This document shows, piece by piece, positions 23,050-31,838 of a stretch of DNA of 37,877 bases (positions are counted from its first letter, which is position 1; the number at the start of each line of letters is the position of its first letter). The notes beneath the pieces were generated by a model. It had not been told where the DNA came from. It saw only the letters and a list, made by a program, of their open reading frames with translations, and searched no databases. The translations under genes were made by a program, and so were the position numbers. Location: NCBI GenBank assembly GCA_900770215.1, contig CAAGJW010000035.1, forward strand, positions 1 through 37,877, written 5' to 3'. This DNA comes from Bacteroidales bacterium (GTDB lineage: Bacteria > Bacteroidota > Bacteroidia > Bacteroidales > Muribaculaceae).

Positions 23050-26000
23050 CAAAGTTTTTCCTTAAGATACATGACACCCTGAGCAAGCACCGCCTTGCCA
23101 CAGCAATAGCGCTATTGCTTGCTGTTACAGGCATGGTGGCACTGGCAATGAGGGTGAACTACGAGGAAGACATCGCCAAGTTTCTGCCTCGCGAGAAAGA
23201 CAATGAAAAATACGCCCAAATCTATGAGCAAATTGCACAGCAAGACAAGATTGCCGTCATCTTCGGCTCGCGCGACTCAACCCGGCAGCTACCCGTTGAG
23301 ACCCTTGAGGCCGCCATGCAGCAGTTTGCTACGCTCATGGGCGAGCGCGGCATCGACAACGTGCAAGTGACGGTCGACGAGGAGAAGACCCTGCACATGA
23401 TCGAGTTTGTGTATCAAAACGTGCCTTATTTCCTTACCGAGGGCGACTACGACCGCATCGACTCGCTGCTCAAGCAACCCGATTACATCGCGAGCCAACT
23501 CGTGCAAGACAAGAAGATGCTCATGCTGCCCACAGCCAGCATGATGGCCGAAAACATGCGCTACGACCCGCTGCACCTTTTCACCCCCGCGCTCGCCAGG
23601 CTGCAATCGCTCAAAATGAGCAACAAGCTCAGCATTGTCGACGGCTACATCTTCACTGCCGACGGCAAGCACGGCCTCGTGTACTTCTCAAGCAAGACGG
23701 GTGCCAGCGAGTCGGGCAAGAATGCCAAGCTCAAGACAATGCTCGATGCAGTGATGCGCACCGTGATGCGCGACAACAAGGGCGTGAAAGTGACAGCGAT
23801 AGGCGGCCCGCTCATTGCTGTGACCAATGCCGAACAGATAAAAAGCGACTCACTATGGGCAATGGCCATTGCCGTGGCCGTGATTCTCATCTTGCTCATG
23901 ATGCACTATCGCCGTGTGGCCGATTTGCTGTGGATAGGAGCCTCGCTGGCCTTCGGGTGGCTCCTGGCAATAGCCGGCATGGCAGTATTCAGCCACAGCG
24001 TGTCGATCATCGTGCTGGGCATAGGGTCGGTAATCATAGGCATAGCAGTCAACTACCCGCTTCATTTCCTCGACCATCTGCGTGAAGAGAGCGACCAGCG
24101 GCAGGCGCTGAAGGAGATGATACCGCCCTTGCTCACGGGCAACATCACCACCGTGGCCGCATTTCTGTGCCTGGTGTGGCTCGATGCAGCCGCAATGCGC
24201 GATTTGGGCATTTTCGGAGCGCTGATGCTCATAGGCACCATCATGTTTGTACTCGTCTTTTTGCCACTTTACGTCAAGAAGCACAGCATAGCCCGACGCC
24301 ACCTCGATTTCAACATCAACACCATCTCGTTTGCCAATCACAGGCAGAGGCGCTGGTTTGTGGGCATTGTGGCGGCGCTCACCCTGGTGCTGGGCTGGTT
24401 GAGCCTGCGCACCACATTCGACTCCAACATGCAGCACATCAACTACATGACGCCCGAGCAGCGCGCCGACCTCGAGATGCTGTCATCGCTCTCGAGCAAG
24501 GCCCACCTGTATGCCGTAGCCGAAGGCCACAGCCTCAACGAGGCACTCGAAGCCAACAGTCAACTGCAATCACAACTTGAGGGCCTGCACGATGTGAAAG
24601 ACGTGAAAGGAATTGGTGGCTTTGTGCCAAGCCAGGCCGAGCAGGAAAAACGCCTCAAGCGGTGGCACGACTATTGGCAACCTCGGGCCGCCACCGTTAC
24701 GGCCCTCCTGAGCGAGCAAGCCGCCCGGCAAGGTTTCGCACCAGGAGTGTTCACTCCCTTTGTCGACATGGTGCGCAGCAAGCACGTTGTCAAGCCCTCC
24801 AGCTATTTCGTCCCCGTCACATCGCAGCTCGCGGGCAGCTACATTCTAAGCAAGAACGACGACGTGAAAATCATAAGCTATCTCACGCTCGCCCAGCCCA
24901 GCCAGGAAGAAGCCGTGAAGTCGAGACTGCGCGATATCGATATCCGAGGAGGCAACATTGTGGCTTTCAGCACCAAGGATGTGAGCAACCAGCTGGTGAG
25001 CGTGCTCAACGACAATTTCAACTACATCAGCTATGTGTGCGGTTTTGTCGTTTTCTTCTTCCTATGGTTCTCCTTCGGGAGCATGGAGCTCAGCCTCATC
25101 TCATTCCTGCCCCTGGCTGTGGGCTGGCTGTGGATACTGGGCATCATGCAGCTGCTGGGAATACAATTCAACATTGTCAACATCATCCTGGCCACCTTCA
25201 TCTTCGGCCAGGGCGATGACTACACCATCTTTATCACCGAAGGCTGCATCTATGAGTACGCCTATGGCAAGAAGCGCCTCGACAAGTACACGGGCAGCGT
25301 GGTGCTGTCGGCCGTGATCATGTTTGTGGGCATTGGGGCGCTCATCATCTCCAAGCATCCTGCATTGCGCTCACTTGCCGAGGTCACGATAGTGGGCATG
25401 TTCACAGTCGTGTTTATGGCCTATTGCCTGCCGCCGCTCATTTTCGACTGGATCACCCGCAAGCAGGGAGCGATAAGGCCCATGCCCATCACACTCAAGC
25501 GACTTGCCAGGTCGTTGTGGGCAGGATTCTACTTTGCCTTTATGAGCACCTGCGTGCTGAAGCCCTATGTAGCCATTTTCTTTGCACTGCACGGCGACAG
25601 CAATGCAGCCAAAGACCGCTACCACCGCCGGCTGCAGAAGATAGCCCGATGGGTGTGCAGGCACACGCTGGGCGTAGAGGGACACGTTGAGAACAGTGAG
25701 GGTGAGACCTTTGAAAAGCCTGCCGTGATCATCAGCAATCATCAGTCGCATCTCGACATCATGCACTTGATGCAGCTCACGAGCAAAATCGTTTTCTTCA
25801 CCAACGACTGGACGTGGAACAATCCCTACTATGGCTATGCGATACACAAAGCCGAGTTTCTGCCCGTGACCCGCGGCCTCGACAACAACATGGCCAAAAT
25901 CAAAGACCTCTATGCCCGAGGCTACAGCATATGCATCTTCCCCGAGGGCACCCGCAGCGCCGATGGCCACATCATGCGGTTCCACAAGGGGGCCTTCTAT

Positions 26001-26588
26001 CTTGCCCAGCAGCTGGGAGCCGATATTGTGCCTGTGCTGCTGCACGGCGCAAGCGACGCCTTGCCCAAGAAAGACTTCATGTTGCGCAAGGGCCGCATCA
26101 CGGTAGTAGTGGGCCGAAGACTGAAATGTGGCGACACGAGCATGGGCACCACCTACCAGGAGCGCACCAAGGCCTTTCACCGCATGTATCTCGCACACTT
26201 CGAGCAGTTGCGCAACCGCATTGAGCTCTCGGCCTACTGGAGCGACATGGTGAAGCACCAGTACTACTACAAGGGCGCAGCCGTGACGAGCCGTTGTATC
26301 AAGAACTTGAAACGGCACAACAACTACGCGACGTGGGTCGACGACCAGGCCAACCGCAACTTGAAAACGGTGGCTATATACAACTGCGGGCAAGGCGAGA
26401 TGCCCTGGCTCTTTGCCTTGGTCAACCGGCATTGCCAGGTGTATGCTTTCACGCGCAACGAAGATGACTATGCCCTGCTGCGCAACATGGTGAACGCCCC
26501 GGCCAACCTACATTTCTTGAAGGAAGGCACCCCGTGCCCGGCAGCAGTAGAATGCGACAAAACCATAACACTCGACGATAATGGATAG
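23046..26588 (+). CDS. MMPL exporter fused to PlsC-type acyltransferase and a Rossmann-like tail
   Basis: A 1180-residue fusion. Residues about 1-800 form an MMPL/RND-type exporter with two halves: a lone first helix (about 14-33), a periplasmic domain, a helix bundle (about 275-410), a second periplasmic domain and a second bundle (about 655-800, including FGQGDDYTIFITEG). Residues about 860-1060 form an acylglycerolphosphate acyltransferase with His899 in SNHQSHLDIMHL (HX4D) and FPEGTRS at about 965. The last 80 residues (KTVAIYNCGQGEMPWLFALV, then CQVYAFTRNEDDYALLRNMV) look like the first half of a methyltransferase-type Rossmann fold without an obvious active site. The start at 23046 overlaps the glycosyltransferase stop (ATGA); the longer frame back to 22986 is not credible. 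It probably acylates the product and exports it. It overlaps the next gene by eight bases. Confidence 0.85.
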   Translation: MTKFFLKIHDTLSKHRLATAIALLLAVTGMVALAMRVNYEEDIAKFLPREKDNEKYAQIYEQIAQQDKIAVIFGSRDSTRQLPVETLEAAMQQFATLMGERGIDNVQVTVDEEKTLHMIEFVYQNVPYFLTEGDYDRIDSLLKQPDYIASQLVQDKKMLMLPTASMMAENMRYDPLHLFTPALARLQSLKMSNKLSIVDGYIFTADGKHGLVYFSSKTGASESGKNAKLKTMLDAVMRTVMRDNKGVKVTAIGGPLIAVTNAEQIKSDSLWAMAIAVAVILILLMMHYRRVADLLWIGASLAFGWLLAIAGMAVFSHSVSIIVLGIGSVIIGIAVNYPLHFLDHLREESDQRQALKEMIPPLLTGNITTVAAFLCLVWLDAAAMRDLGIFGALMLIGTIMFVLVFLPLYVKKHSIARRHLDFNINTISFANHRQRRWFVGIVAALTLVLGWLSLRTTFDSNMQHINYMTPEQRADLEMLSSLSSKAHLYAVAEGHSLNEALEANSQLQSQLEGLHDVKDVKGIGGFVPSQAEQEKRLKRWHDYWQPRAATVTALLSEQAARQGFAPGVFTPFVDMVRSKHVVKPSSYFVPVTSQLAGSYILSKNDDVKIISYLTLAQPSQEEAVKSRLRDIDIRGGNIVAFSTKDVSNQLVSVLNDNFNYISYVCGFVVFFFLWFSFGSMELSLISFLPLAVGWLWILGIMQLLGIQFNIVNIILATFIFGQGDDYTIFITEGCIYEYAYGKKRLDKYTGSVVLSAVIMFVGIGALIISKHPALRSLAEVTIVGMFTVVFMAYCLPPLIFDWITRKQGAIRPMPITLKRLARSLWAGFYFAFMSTCVLKPYVAIFFALHGDSNAAKDRYHRRLQKIARWVCRHTLGVEGHVENSEGETFEKPAVIISNHQSHLDIMHLMQLTSKIVFFTNDWTWNNPYYGYAIHKAEFLPVTRGLDNNMAKIKDLYARGYSICIFPEGTRSADGHIMRFHKGAFYLAQQLGADIVPVLLHGASDALPKKDFMLRKGRITVVVGRRLKCGDTSMGTTYQERTKAFHRMYLAHFEQLRNRIELSAYWSDMVKHQYYYKGAAVTSRCIKNLKRHNNYATWVDDQANRNLKTVAIYNCGQGEMPWLFALVNRHCQVYAFTRNEDDYALLRNMVNAPANLHFLKEGTPCPAAVECDKTITLDDNG

Positions 26589-28080
26589 CAAGCATTGCAT
26601 CATTGTGGGCAGCGGGCTTGGAGGCCTGGCGTGCGGCGTGATGCTGGCACGCAACGGGTGGCGGGTGACCGTGCTCGAGCAGCACCGCCAAGTGGGCGGC
26701 TGCCTGCAATGCTTCACCCGCGGCAGGGCAAAGTTTGAGACTGGCATGCACTATATAGGCAGTGCACGTCGTGGCCAAGTGCTCGACAGGCTGCTGCGCT
26801 ACCTGGGAGTGCACGACGACATCGTGCTCAGCCCGCTCGATGCCAGCGGCTACGACCGGTTCAGTTTCGACGGCGAGCGCTACCAGCTTGCCACCGGCCG
26901 CGAGGCATTTATCGACCAGCTGTGCCATTATTTCCCCGACGAGCACAGCAACATTGTGCGCTATTGCGACCTTGTGGAGCAGGTGGCCGGAGCCTCGCAA
27001 CTCCACAGCCTGAGTCTCGCCGAGACCAACACGGCCGTGAGCACCCGCGCCCAGACGACGAGCATCGACGCAGCCCTCGCCTGCATCACCCGCAACGAGA
27101 GGCTGAGAGACGTGCTCTCGGGCAACATCCCGCTCTATGCGGCCCAGCGCGGGGCGACTTCTTTTGCCACACATGCCTTTATCATGAACTTTTACAATCA
27201 AAGCTCATTTCGCATCGTGGGCGGAAGCGACAACATAGCACGATCGCTCGTGAACAGAATCGCCCGATTGGGAGGCGAAACGCTCACTGGCCAAAAGGTG
27301 ACCAAAATCGCCTGCAACGATCATCGTGCCACTGGCGTGGTCACCGAGGACGGACTCTTCTACCCAGCAGATGTGGTGATTGCCGACCTGCATCCGGCAC
27401 GAGTGACTGCCATGGTCGACTCTCCGCTCTTCAGGCCCATCTACAAGCGCCGTATCGCTTCGTTGCCTGCTACCATAGGCTGCTTCTCGCTGTATTTAGA
27501 CTTCAACGACAACGAGGTGCCCTACATGAACCACAACTTCTTCGGCTACGCCCAAAGTACGCCCTGGGACTGCGAGAACTACACCGCAAGCGACTGGCCG
27601 CGAGGCTATCTCTACATGCACATGTGCAACGAGACCGCACAGCAATATGCCAGGAGTGGCATCGTGCTGTCCTACATGAAATACAGCGACGTGGCTGCAT
27701 GGCAGGGCACACAAGTGGGGCACCGCGGGCCCGACTATGAAGCGATGAAGCGCGGCCATGCCCGGCGGCTGCTCAAGCTGGTAGAAAAAGATTTCCCTGG
27801 ACTGCACATGCACGTGAAACGATACTACACCTCTACCCCGCTCACCTATGCCGACTACACAGGGACCGAACGCGGCGGCATGTACGGCGTGGCCCGGGAC
27901 ATCAGGCTGGGCAGTGCATGCCGCGTGCATCACCGCACCAAGGTGCCCAACTTGCTGCTCACGGGCCAAAACATCAATTCGCACGGCATACTGGGTGTGC
28001 TGGTGGGTGCGATCGTCACTTGCTCTGAGCTCCTCTCTTCATCGCTGATACTAAACCAAATAGACGAAGCCAACCGATGA
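26581..28080 (+). CDS. RetSat/CrtI-like FAD-dependent oxidoreductase 1
   Basis: A 499-residue flavoprotein with the FAD dinucleotide motif VGSGLGGLACGVMLARNGWR and VLEQHRQVGGC, then FETGMHYIGS, a signature shared with retinol saturases and carotenoid desaturases. LLTGQNINSHGILGV near the end is the usual C-terminal FAD contact. Such enzymes add or remove hydrogens in conjugated polyenes, so here it could set the final unsaturation of the aryl polyene. It overlaps the exporter by eight bases and the next paralogue by ATGA, so the two are probably made together. Confidence 0.85.
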   Translation: MDSKHCIIVGSGLGGLACGVMLARNGWRVTVLEQHRQVGGCLQCFTRGRAKFETGMHYIGSARRGQVLDRLLRYLGVHDDIVLSPLDASGYDRFSFDGERYQLATGREAFIDQLCHYFPDEHSNIVRYCDLVEQVAGASQLHSLSLAETNTAVSTRAQTTSIDAALACITRNERLRDVLSGNIPLYAAQRGATSFATHAFIMNFYNQSSFRIVGGSDNIARSLVNRIARLGGETLTGQKVTKIACNDHRATGVVTEDGLFYPADVVIADLHPARVTAMVDSPLFRPIYKRRIASLPATIGCFSLYLDFNDNEVPYMNHNFFGYAQSTPWDCENYTASDWPRGYLYMHMCNETAQQYARSGIVLSYMKYSDVAAWQGTQVGHRGPDYEAMKRGHARRLLKLVEKDFPGLHMHVKRYYTSTPLTYADYTGTERGGMYGVARDIRLGSACRVHHRTKVPNLLLTGQNINSHGILGVLVGAIVTCSELLSSSLILNQIDEANR

Positions 28081-29582
28081 GACCCACAGCAATAATCATA
28101 GGCGGAGGGCTGGGTGGCCTCTTCACTGGCGCACTGCTGGTGCATGAAGGCTATCATGTGACCGTGCTTGAGAAAAATGCCCAAGCTGGAGGCGGACTGC
28201 AGACGTTCACACGGCAAGGATTACAATTTGAGACCGGAATGCACATGCTGGCTGGGCTGCGCCACGGCGCAGCGATCTACCAAATATGCAACTACCTAGG
28301 CATCATGGGCCAGCTGCATCTGCGGCCTGCCGACCGTGACTGCATCGACGCGATCACTTACTTGAGAAGCGGCACAACCTACAGGGTTCCCGAAGGCAGA
28401 GTCCGCTTCACCCAGTATCTTCAACAGCAATTCCCTCATGAGGCCGACAACATCGCCCGATATGTGGCCCGCCTCTACGAGATGGCACAAGAAGTGCCCT
28501 TGTTCAACATGCGACCAAGCGGAGGAGGCATCATCATGCACGCCCAGGACTTCTTGTGGCCAGCCGATGCATTGATAGCCCACTATGTAAAGGATGCCCG
28601 GCTGCGCGACCTATTGGCCTACATGAACCCTATGTATGGCGGTGTAAAGGGGCACACGCCAGCCTATATACATGCGCTCATCAATGTGGCCTACATCGAT
28701 GGCACCGACCGCTTTGAAGGCGGGAGCAAGCAACTGGCCGACAGCCTCATCGACGTGATCAGCACCCATGGTGCAGTGCACACAGGCGAGGAGGTGGTGG
28801 CCATCGACGTGGCCGACCACTGCGTGAGCCAGGTGACGACAGCCAAGGGCACCTACAGCGCCGACTACTACATAAGCGACATTCACCCTTGCTCGTTGTT
28901 GAAGATTGTGGACGACAACGCATTTCCCAAGGCCTACCGCACACGATTGCAAGAGATACCCGTGAGCTACTCGTGCTTCACGCTTTACATCGTCTTTAAG
29001 CCTTGCGCTTTCCCCTACATCAACCACACTTGCTATTACCAAGACGACTACGGGCTGGTGTGGCAACACGGGCAATACAACCCCGACGACTGGCCCCGAG
29101 GCTTCATGTACATGACCCCGCCCGACCCAGGTCAAGGCCCCTGGGCGAGCAAGATGATTGTGAACGTGATCATGCCCTACGATGCAGTGCGGCAGTGGGA
29201 AAACACACGCACCGGCCATCGCGGCCCCCAATATGAGCACTGGAAAGCCGTGCATGTGGCCAAGGTGATGTCGCGGCTCGAAGAGCTGTACCCTGGTTTC
29301 GGCCTGAAAGTGGCCTCGACATACTCGGCCTCGCCGCTCACGATACGCGACTACTACAACGTGAAAGAGGGCGCACTCTATGGCTACAGCAAGGATTGCT
29401 GCAACATCGCGCTCTCGCAAGTGCCAGTGTTCACCAAAGTTAAAAATTTGCTTCTTACGGGGCAAAATATTAACTTGCACGGAATTTGCGGCGTGCCACT
29501 CACGGCTATCAACACCGTAGAGGCCATCACGGGTCCCGACACGCTGGTACGCAAGATAAATGCATACAATCATGGCAAGTAA
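28077..29582 (+). CDS. RetSat/CrtI-like FAD-dependent oxidoreductase 2
   Basis: A 501-residue paralogue of the preceding protein. FAD motif IGGGLGGLFTGALLVHEGYH and VLEKNAQAGGG, then FETGMHMLAG and the closing LLTGQNINLHGICGVPLTA are aligned with it throughout, but the two are clearly diverged. They may act as a heterodimer or on successive double bonds. It starts in the ATGA of the first paralogue, which supports a matched ratio. The alternative that one copy is inactive cannot be judged, since both keep the FAD motifs. Confidence 0.85.
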   Translation: MRPTAIIIGGGLGGLFTGALLVHEGYHVTVLEKNAQAGGGLQTFTRQGLQFETGMHMLAGLRHGAAIYQICNYLGIMGQLHLRPADRDCIDAITYLRSGTTYRVPEGRVRFTQYLQQQFPHEADNIARYVARLYEMAQEVPLFNMRPSGGGIIMHAQDFLWPADALIAHYVKDARLRDLLAYMNPMYGGVKGHTPAYIHALINVAYIDGTDRFEGGSKQLADSLIDVISTHGAVHTGEEVVAIDVADHCVSQVTTAKGTYSADYYISDIHPCSLLKIVDDNAFPKAYRTRLQEIPVSYSCFTLYIVFKPCAFPYINHTCYYQDDYGLVWQHGQYNPDDWPRGFMYMTPPDPGQGPWASKMIVNVIMPYDAVRQWENTRTGHRGPQYEHWKAVHVAKVMSRLEELYPGFGLKVASTYSASPLTIRDYYNVKEGALYGYSKDCCNIALSQVPVFTKVKNLLLTGQNINLHGICGVPLTAINTVEAITGPDTLVRKINAYNHGK

Positions 29583-30489
29583 ACGCATCGTCACATTGCT
29601 GCTCGTGTGCTTCATGCTGCCCATTGCAGCTAGCGAGACACAAGCTTCACGACCAGGGCAACGAGTGTACATATGGCAAGGCACACAGCTGGGCAAGCAA
29701 GACGTGTACTTCACGCTCTACCGCCCGTCGCGGCCCAATGGCGTGGGTATCGTTGTGTGCCCAGGCGGCAGCTACTTCTGGCTCGACATGCACACCGAGG
29801 GCGATCAAGTAGCCCAAGCGCTCAATGCCCGCGGCATCACGGCTGTGGTGCTCAAGTACAGGGTGGCAGGCAAGTCGGCCTTTGTGACCCACTACCGCAT
29901 TGCCGGAGGCGGCAATCATCACCCCTACATGATACAGGACTTGCAACGCACGATACAGCTCGTGCGTGAGAATGCTGCACAATATGGCATCGACCAGCAC
30001 AGGATAGGCGTGATGGGATTTTCGGCCGGGGGGCACCAAGCCCTCATGAGCGCCGTCAATGCCACGACCAACTTCATGGAGCCACTTGACTTGAGGCCCG
30101 CCGTGTCGCTTGCGCCTGACTTCATTGCAGCCATCTATCCCGTGGTGAGCATGTCGAGCAAGTGGACCCACGGCCGCAGCCGCCGAGGCCTCATGAGCGA
30201 GAAGTGGCAAAACGACCCCGTGCTGCGCGACTCACTGTCGATGGAGCTTCATGCCCGGCGCATCAAGTGCCCTGTGTTTCTGCTCAACTGCCTCGACGAT
30301 CCCATAGTCGACTACCACAACAGCGTGCTCATGGACTCGGCACTCACGGCGGCGGGAGTGCCCCACCGCTACCTCCAGTTCAAAACCGGCCAGCATGGCT
30401 TTGGCACCACGGCCAGCAAGACCAGCCCCGAAGCGGCGACCTGGCTCGACACCTTCATCGACTGGCTCAAACAAATAAAGATACTTTAA
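29572..30489 (+). CDS. Exported alpha/beta hydrolase (esterase-like)
   Basis: A 305-residue alpha/beta hydrolase with a signal peptide (ASKRIVTLLLVCFMLPIAAS then ETQA). The oxyanion segment is CPGGSYFW, the nucleophile Ser151 is in MGFSAGGHQA, and probable Asp242/243 (LNCLDDPIVDYH) and His275 (GQHGFGTT) complete a triad. This resembles Bacteroidetes acetyl-esterases and BD-FAE-like feruloyl esterases. In the periplasm it could trim or transfer an ester on the exported polyene lipid. I take Met5 (29572) as the start because it gives a better signal peptide; 29560 is also in frame. It overlaps the end of the upstream gene. Confidence 0.8.
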   Translation: MASKRIVTLLLVCFMLPIAASETQASRPGQRVYIWQGTQLGKQDVYFTLYRPSRPNGVGIVVCPGGSYFWLDMHTEGDQVAQALNARGITAVVLKYRVAGKSAFVTHYRIAGGGNHHPYMIQDLQRTIQLVRENAAQYGIDQHRIGVMGFSAGGHQALMSAVNATTNFMEPLDLRPAVSLAPDFIAAIYPVVSMSSKWTHGRSRRGLMSEKWQNDPVLRDSLSMELHARRIKCPVFLLNCLDDPIVDYHNSVLMDSALTAAGVPHRYLQFKTGQHGFGTTASKTSPEAATWLDTFIDWLKQIKIL

Positions 30490-30496
30490 GCAAAAA

Positions 30497-31798
30497 ATGA
30501 CACAAGATATAGAATTTCAATCGGCCGAGGCCATCAAGGCATTTCAAGAGCAGAAGCTCCACACCGCTTTGTGCTATCTCAAGGCGTGCTCGCCCTACTA
30601 CCGGCGCATGTTTGACACCTACCACATCAACATCGACAAGATAAGGCATCTCGAGGACTTGGAAAAAATCCCCTTCACCGAGAAAAAAGACTTGCAGCTC
30701 TTCAACGACGACTTCTTGTGCGTGCCCAAGAACAAGGTGATCGACTACATTACCACCTCGGGCACACTGGGCGACCCGGTCACCTTCTGCTGCACCGAGC
30801 AAGACTTGCAGCGACTGGCCTACAACGAGAAAAAATCGTTTGCCTGCGCAGGCCTTCACCCAGGCAACATTCTGCAGCTCATGACCACAATCGACAAGCG
30901 ATTTATGGCCGGACTGGCTTATTTCCTGGGCATACGCGAGCTGGGCGCAAGCATCATACGCGTGGGCAACGGCATTCCTGAGTTGCAGTGGGACACCATC
31001 GAGCGCATCAAGCCCGATTCGGTCATGTGCGTGCCCTCGTTTATCCTGCGCCTCATCCAGTGGGCCGAAGACCACGGCATCGACTACAAGCACTCAAGCG
31101 TGAAACGCATCATAGGCATAGGCGAGGGACTGCGCAACCAGGACTTCAGCCTGAACCTGCTGGGGCGCAAAATCAAGGAGAAATGGGACGTCGACCTCTA
31201 TGCCACCTACTCGTCGACCGAGATGGGAGCCACCTTCAGCGAGTGCCAGTATGGCCAGGGCGGACACGTGCACCCCGAGCTCATCATTGTCGAAATCATA
31301 GGCGACGACGACATGCCAGTCGACGACGGCCAAGTGGGCGAGGTGGTGGTGACCACACTGGGCGTGGAGGGTATGCCCCTGCTGCGCTTCCGCACGGGCG
31401 ACATGTGCGCCAAGATTGTAGAGCCCTGTAAGTGCGGTCGCAACAGCTACCGCCTCACACCGCTGGTGGGCCGCAAAAACAACATGATCAAACTCAAGGG
31501 CACCACCTTGTATCCGCCAGCTATCAACGACGTGCTCGACAACATCGACATCGTGGAAAACTATGTGGTGACAGTGCAAGACAGCGACAGCGGCACCGAC
31601 GACGTGATTGTGAAAGTGGGGCTCAAGCACCCTGTGCCCTATGATGCCGTGAAGGCGCTCAAAGACCGCTTTCGCGCCCACCTGCGCGTGGCGCCCAGGG
31701 TGGAAATAGCCAGCCCCGATGAGGTGCGGAAAATCAACTTCCCTGCCAAGTCGCGCAAGCCCGTGAAGTTTATCGACCTGCGCAAGCACGAGGACTGA
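30497..31798 (+). CDS. PaaK-like (phenylacetate-CoA ligase family) AMP-dependent acyl ligase
   Basis: A 433-residue adenylate-forming enzyme. Key motifs are TTSGTLGDPVTF (ATP-phosphate loop), YATYSSTEMGATFSE, LLRFRTGDMC and GRKNNMIKLKGTTLYP, all in the phenylacetate-CoA ligase arrangement. Members activate aryl acids to the adenylate and pass them to CoA or a carrier protein. Here the expected substrate is the 4-coumarate made by the ammonia-lyase at 3438, loaded as CoA thioester or directly onto one of the two ACPs; which, I cannot tell. The gene starts seven bases after the hydrolase stop. Confidence 0.85.
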   Translation: MTQDIEFQSAEAIKAFQEQKLHTALCYLKACSPYYRRMFDTYHINIDKIRHLEDLEKIPFTEKKDLQLFNDDFLCVPKNKVIDYITTSGTLGDPVTFCCTEQDLQRLAYNEKKSFACAGLHPGNILQLMTTIDKRFMAGLAYFLGIRELGASIIRVGNGIPELQWDTIERIKPDSVMCVPSFILRLIQWAEDHGIDYKHSSVKRIIGIGEGLRNQDFSLNLLGRKIKEKWDVDLYATYSSTEMGATFSECQYGQGGHVHPELIIVEIIGDDDMPVDDGQVGEVVVTTLGVEGMPLLRFRTGDMCAKIVEPCKCGRNSYRLTPLVGRKNNMIKLKGTTLYPPAINDVLDNIDIVENYVVTVQDSDSGTDDVIVKVGLKHPVPYDAVKALKDRFRAHLRVAPRVEIASPDEVRKINFPAKSRKPVKFIDLRKHED

Positions 31799-31838
31799 CC
31801 CGAACGATATTCAACCATTGATACAATACCGAAGCGCT

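Noticed and set aside
25371..26432. 353-codon minus-strand frame inside the MMPL-acyltransferase gene
   Set aside because: It is an antisense shadow with no domain and lies across the clear acyltransferase motifs of the plus strand.
28611..29714. 367-codon minus-strand frame opposite the second flavoprotein
   Set aside because: It has no family features and spans two well-supported plus-strand genes.
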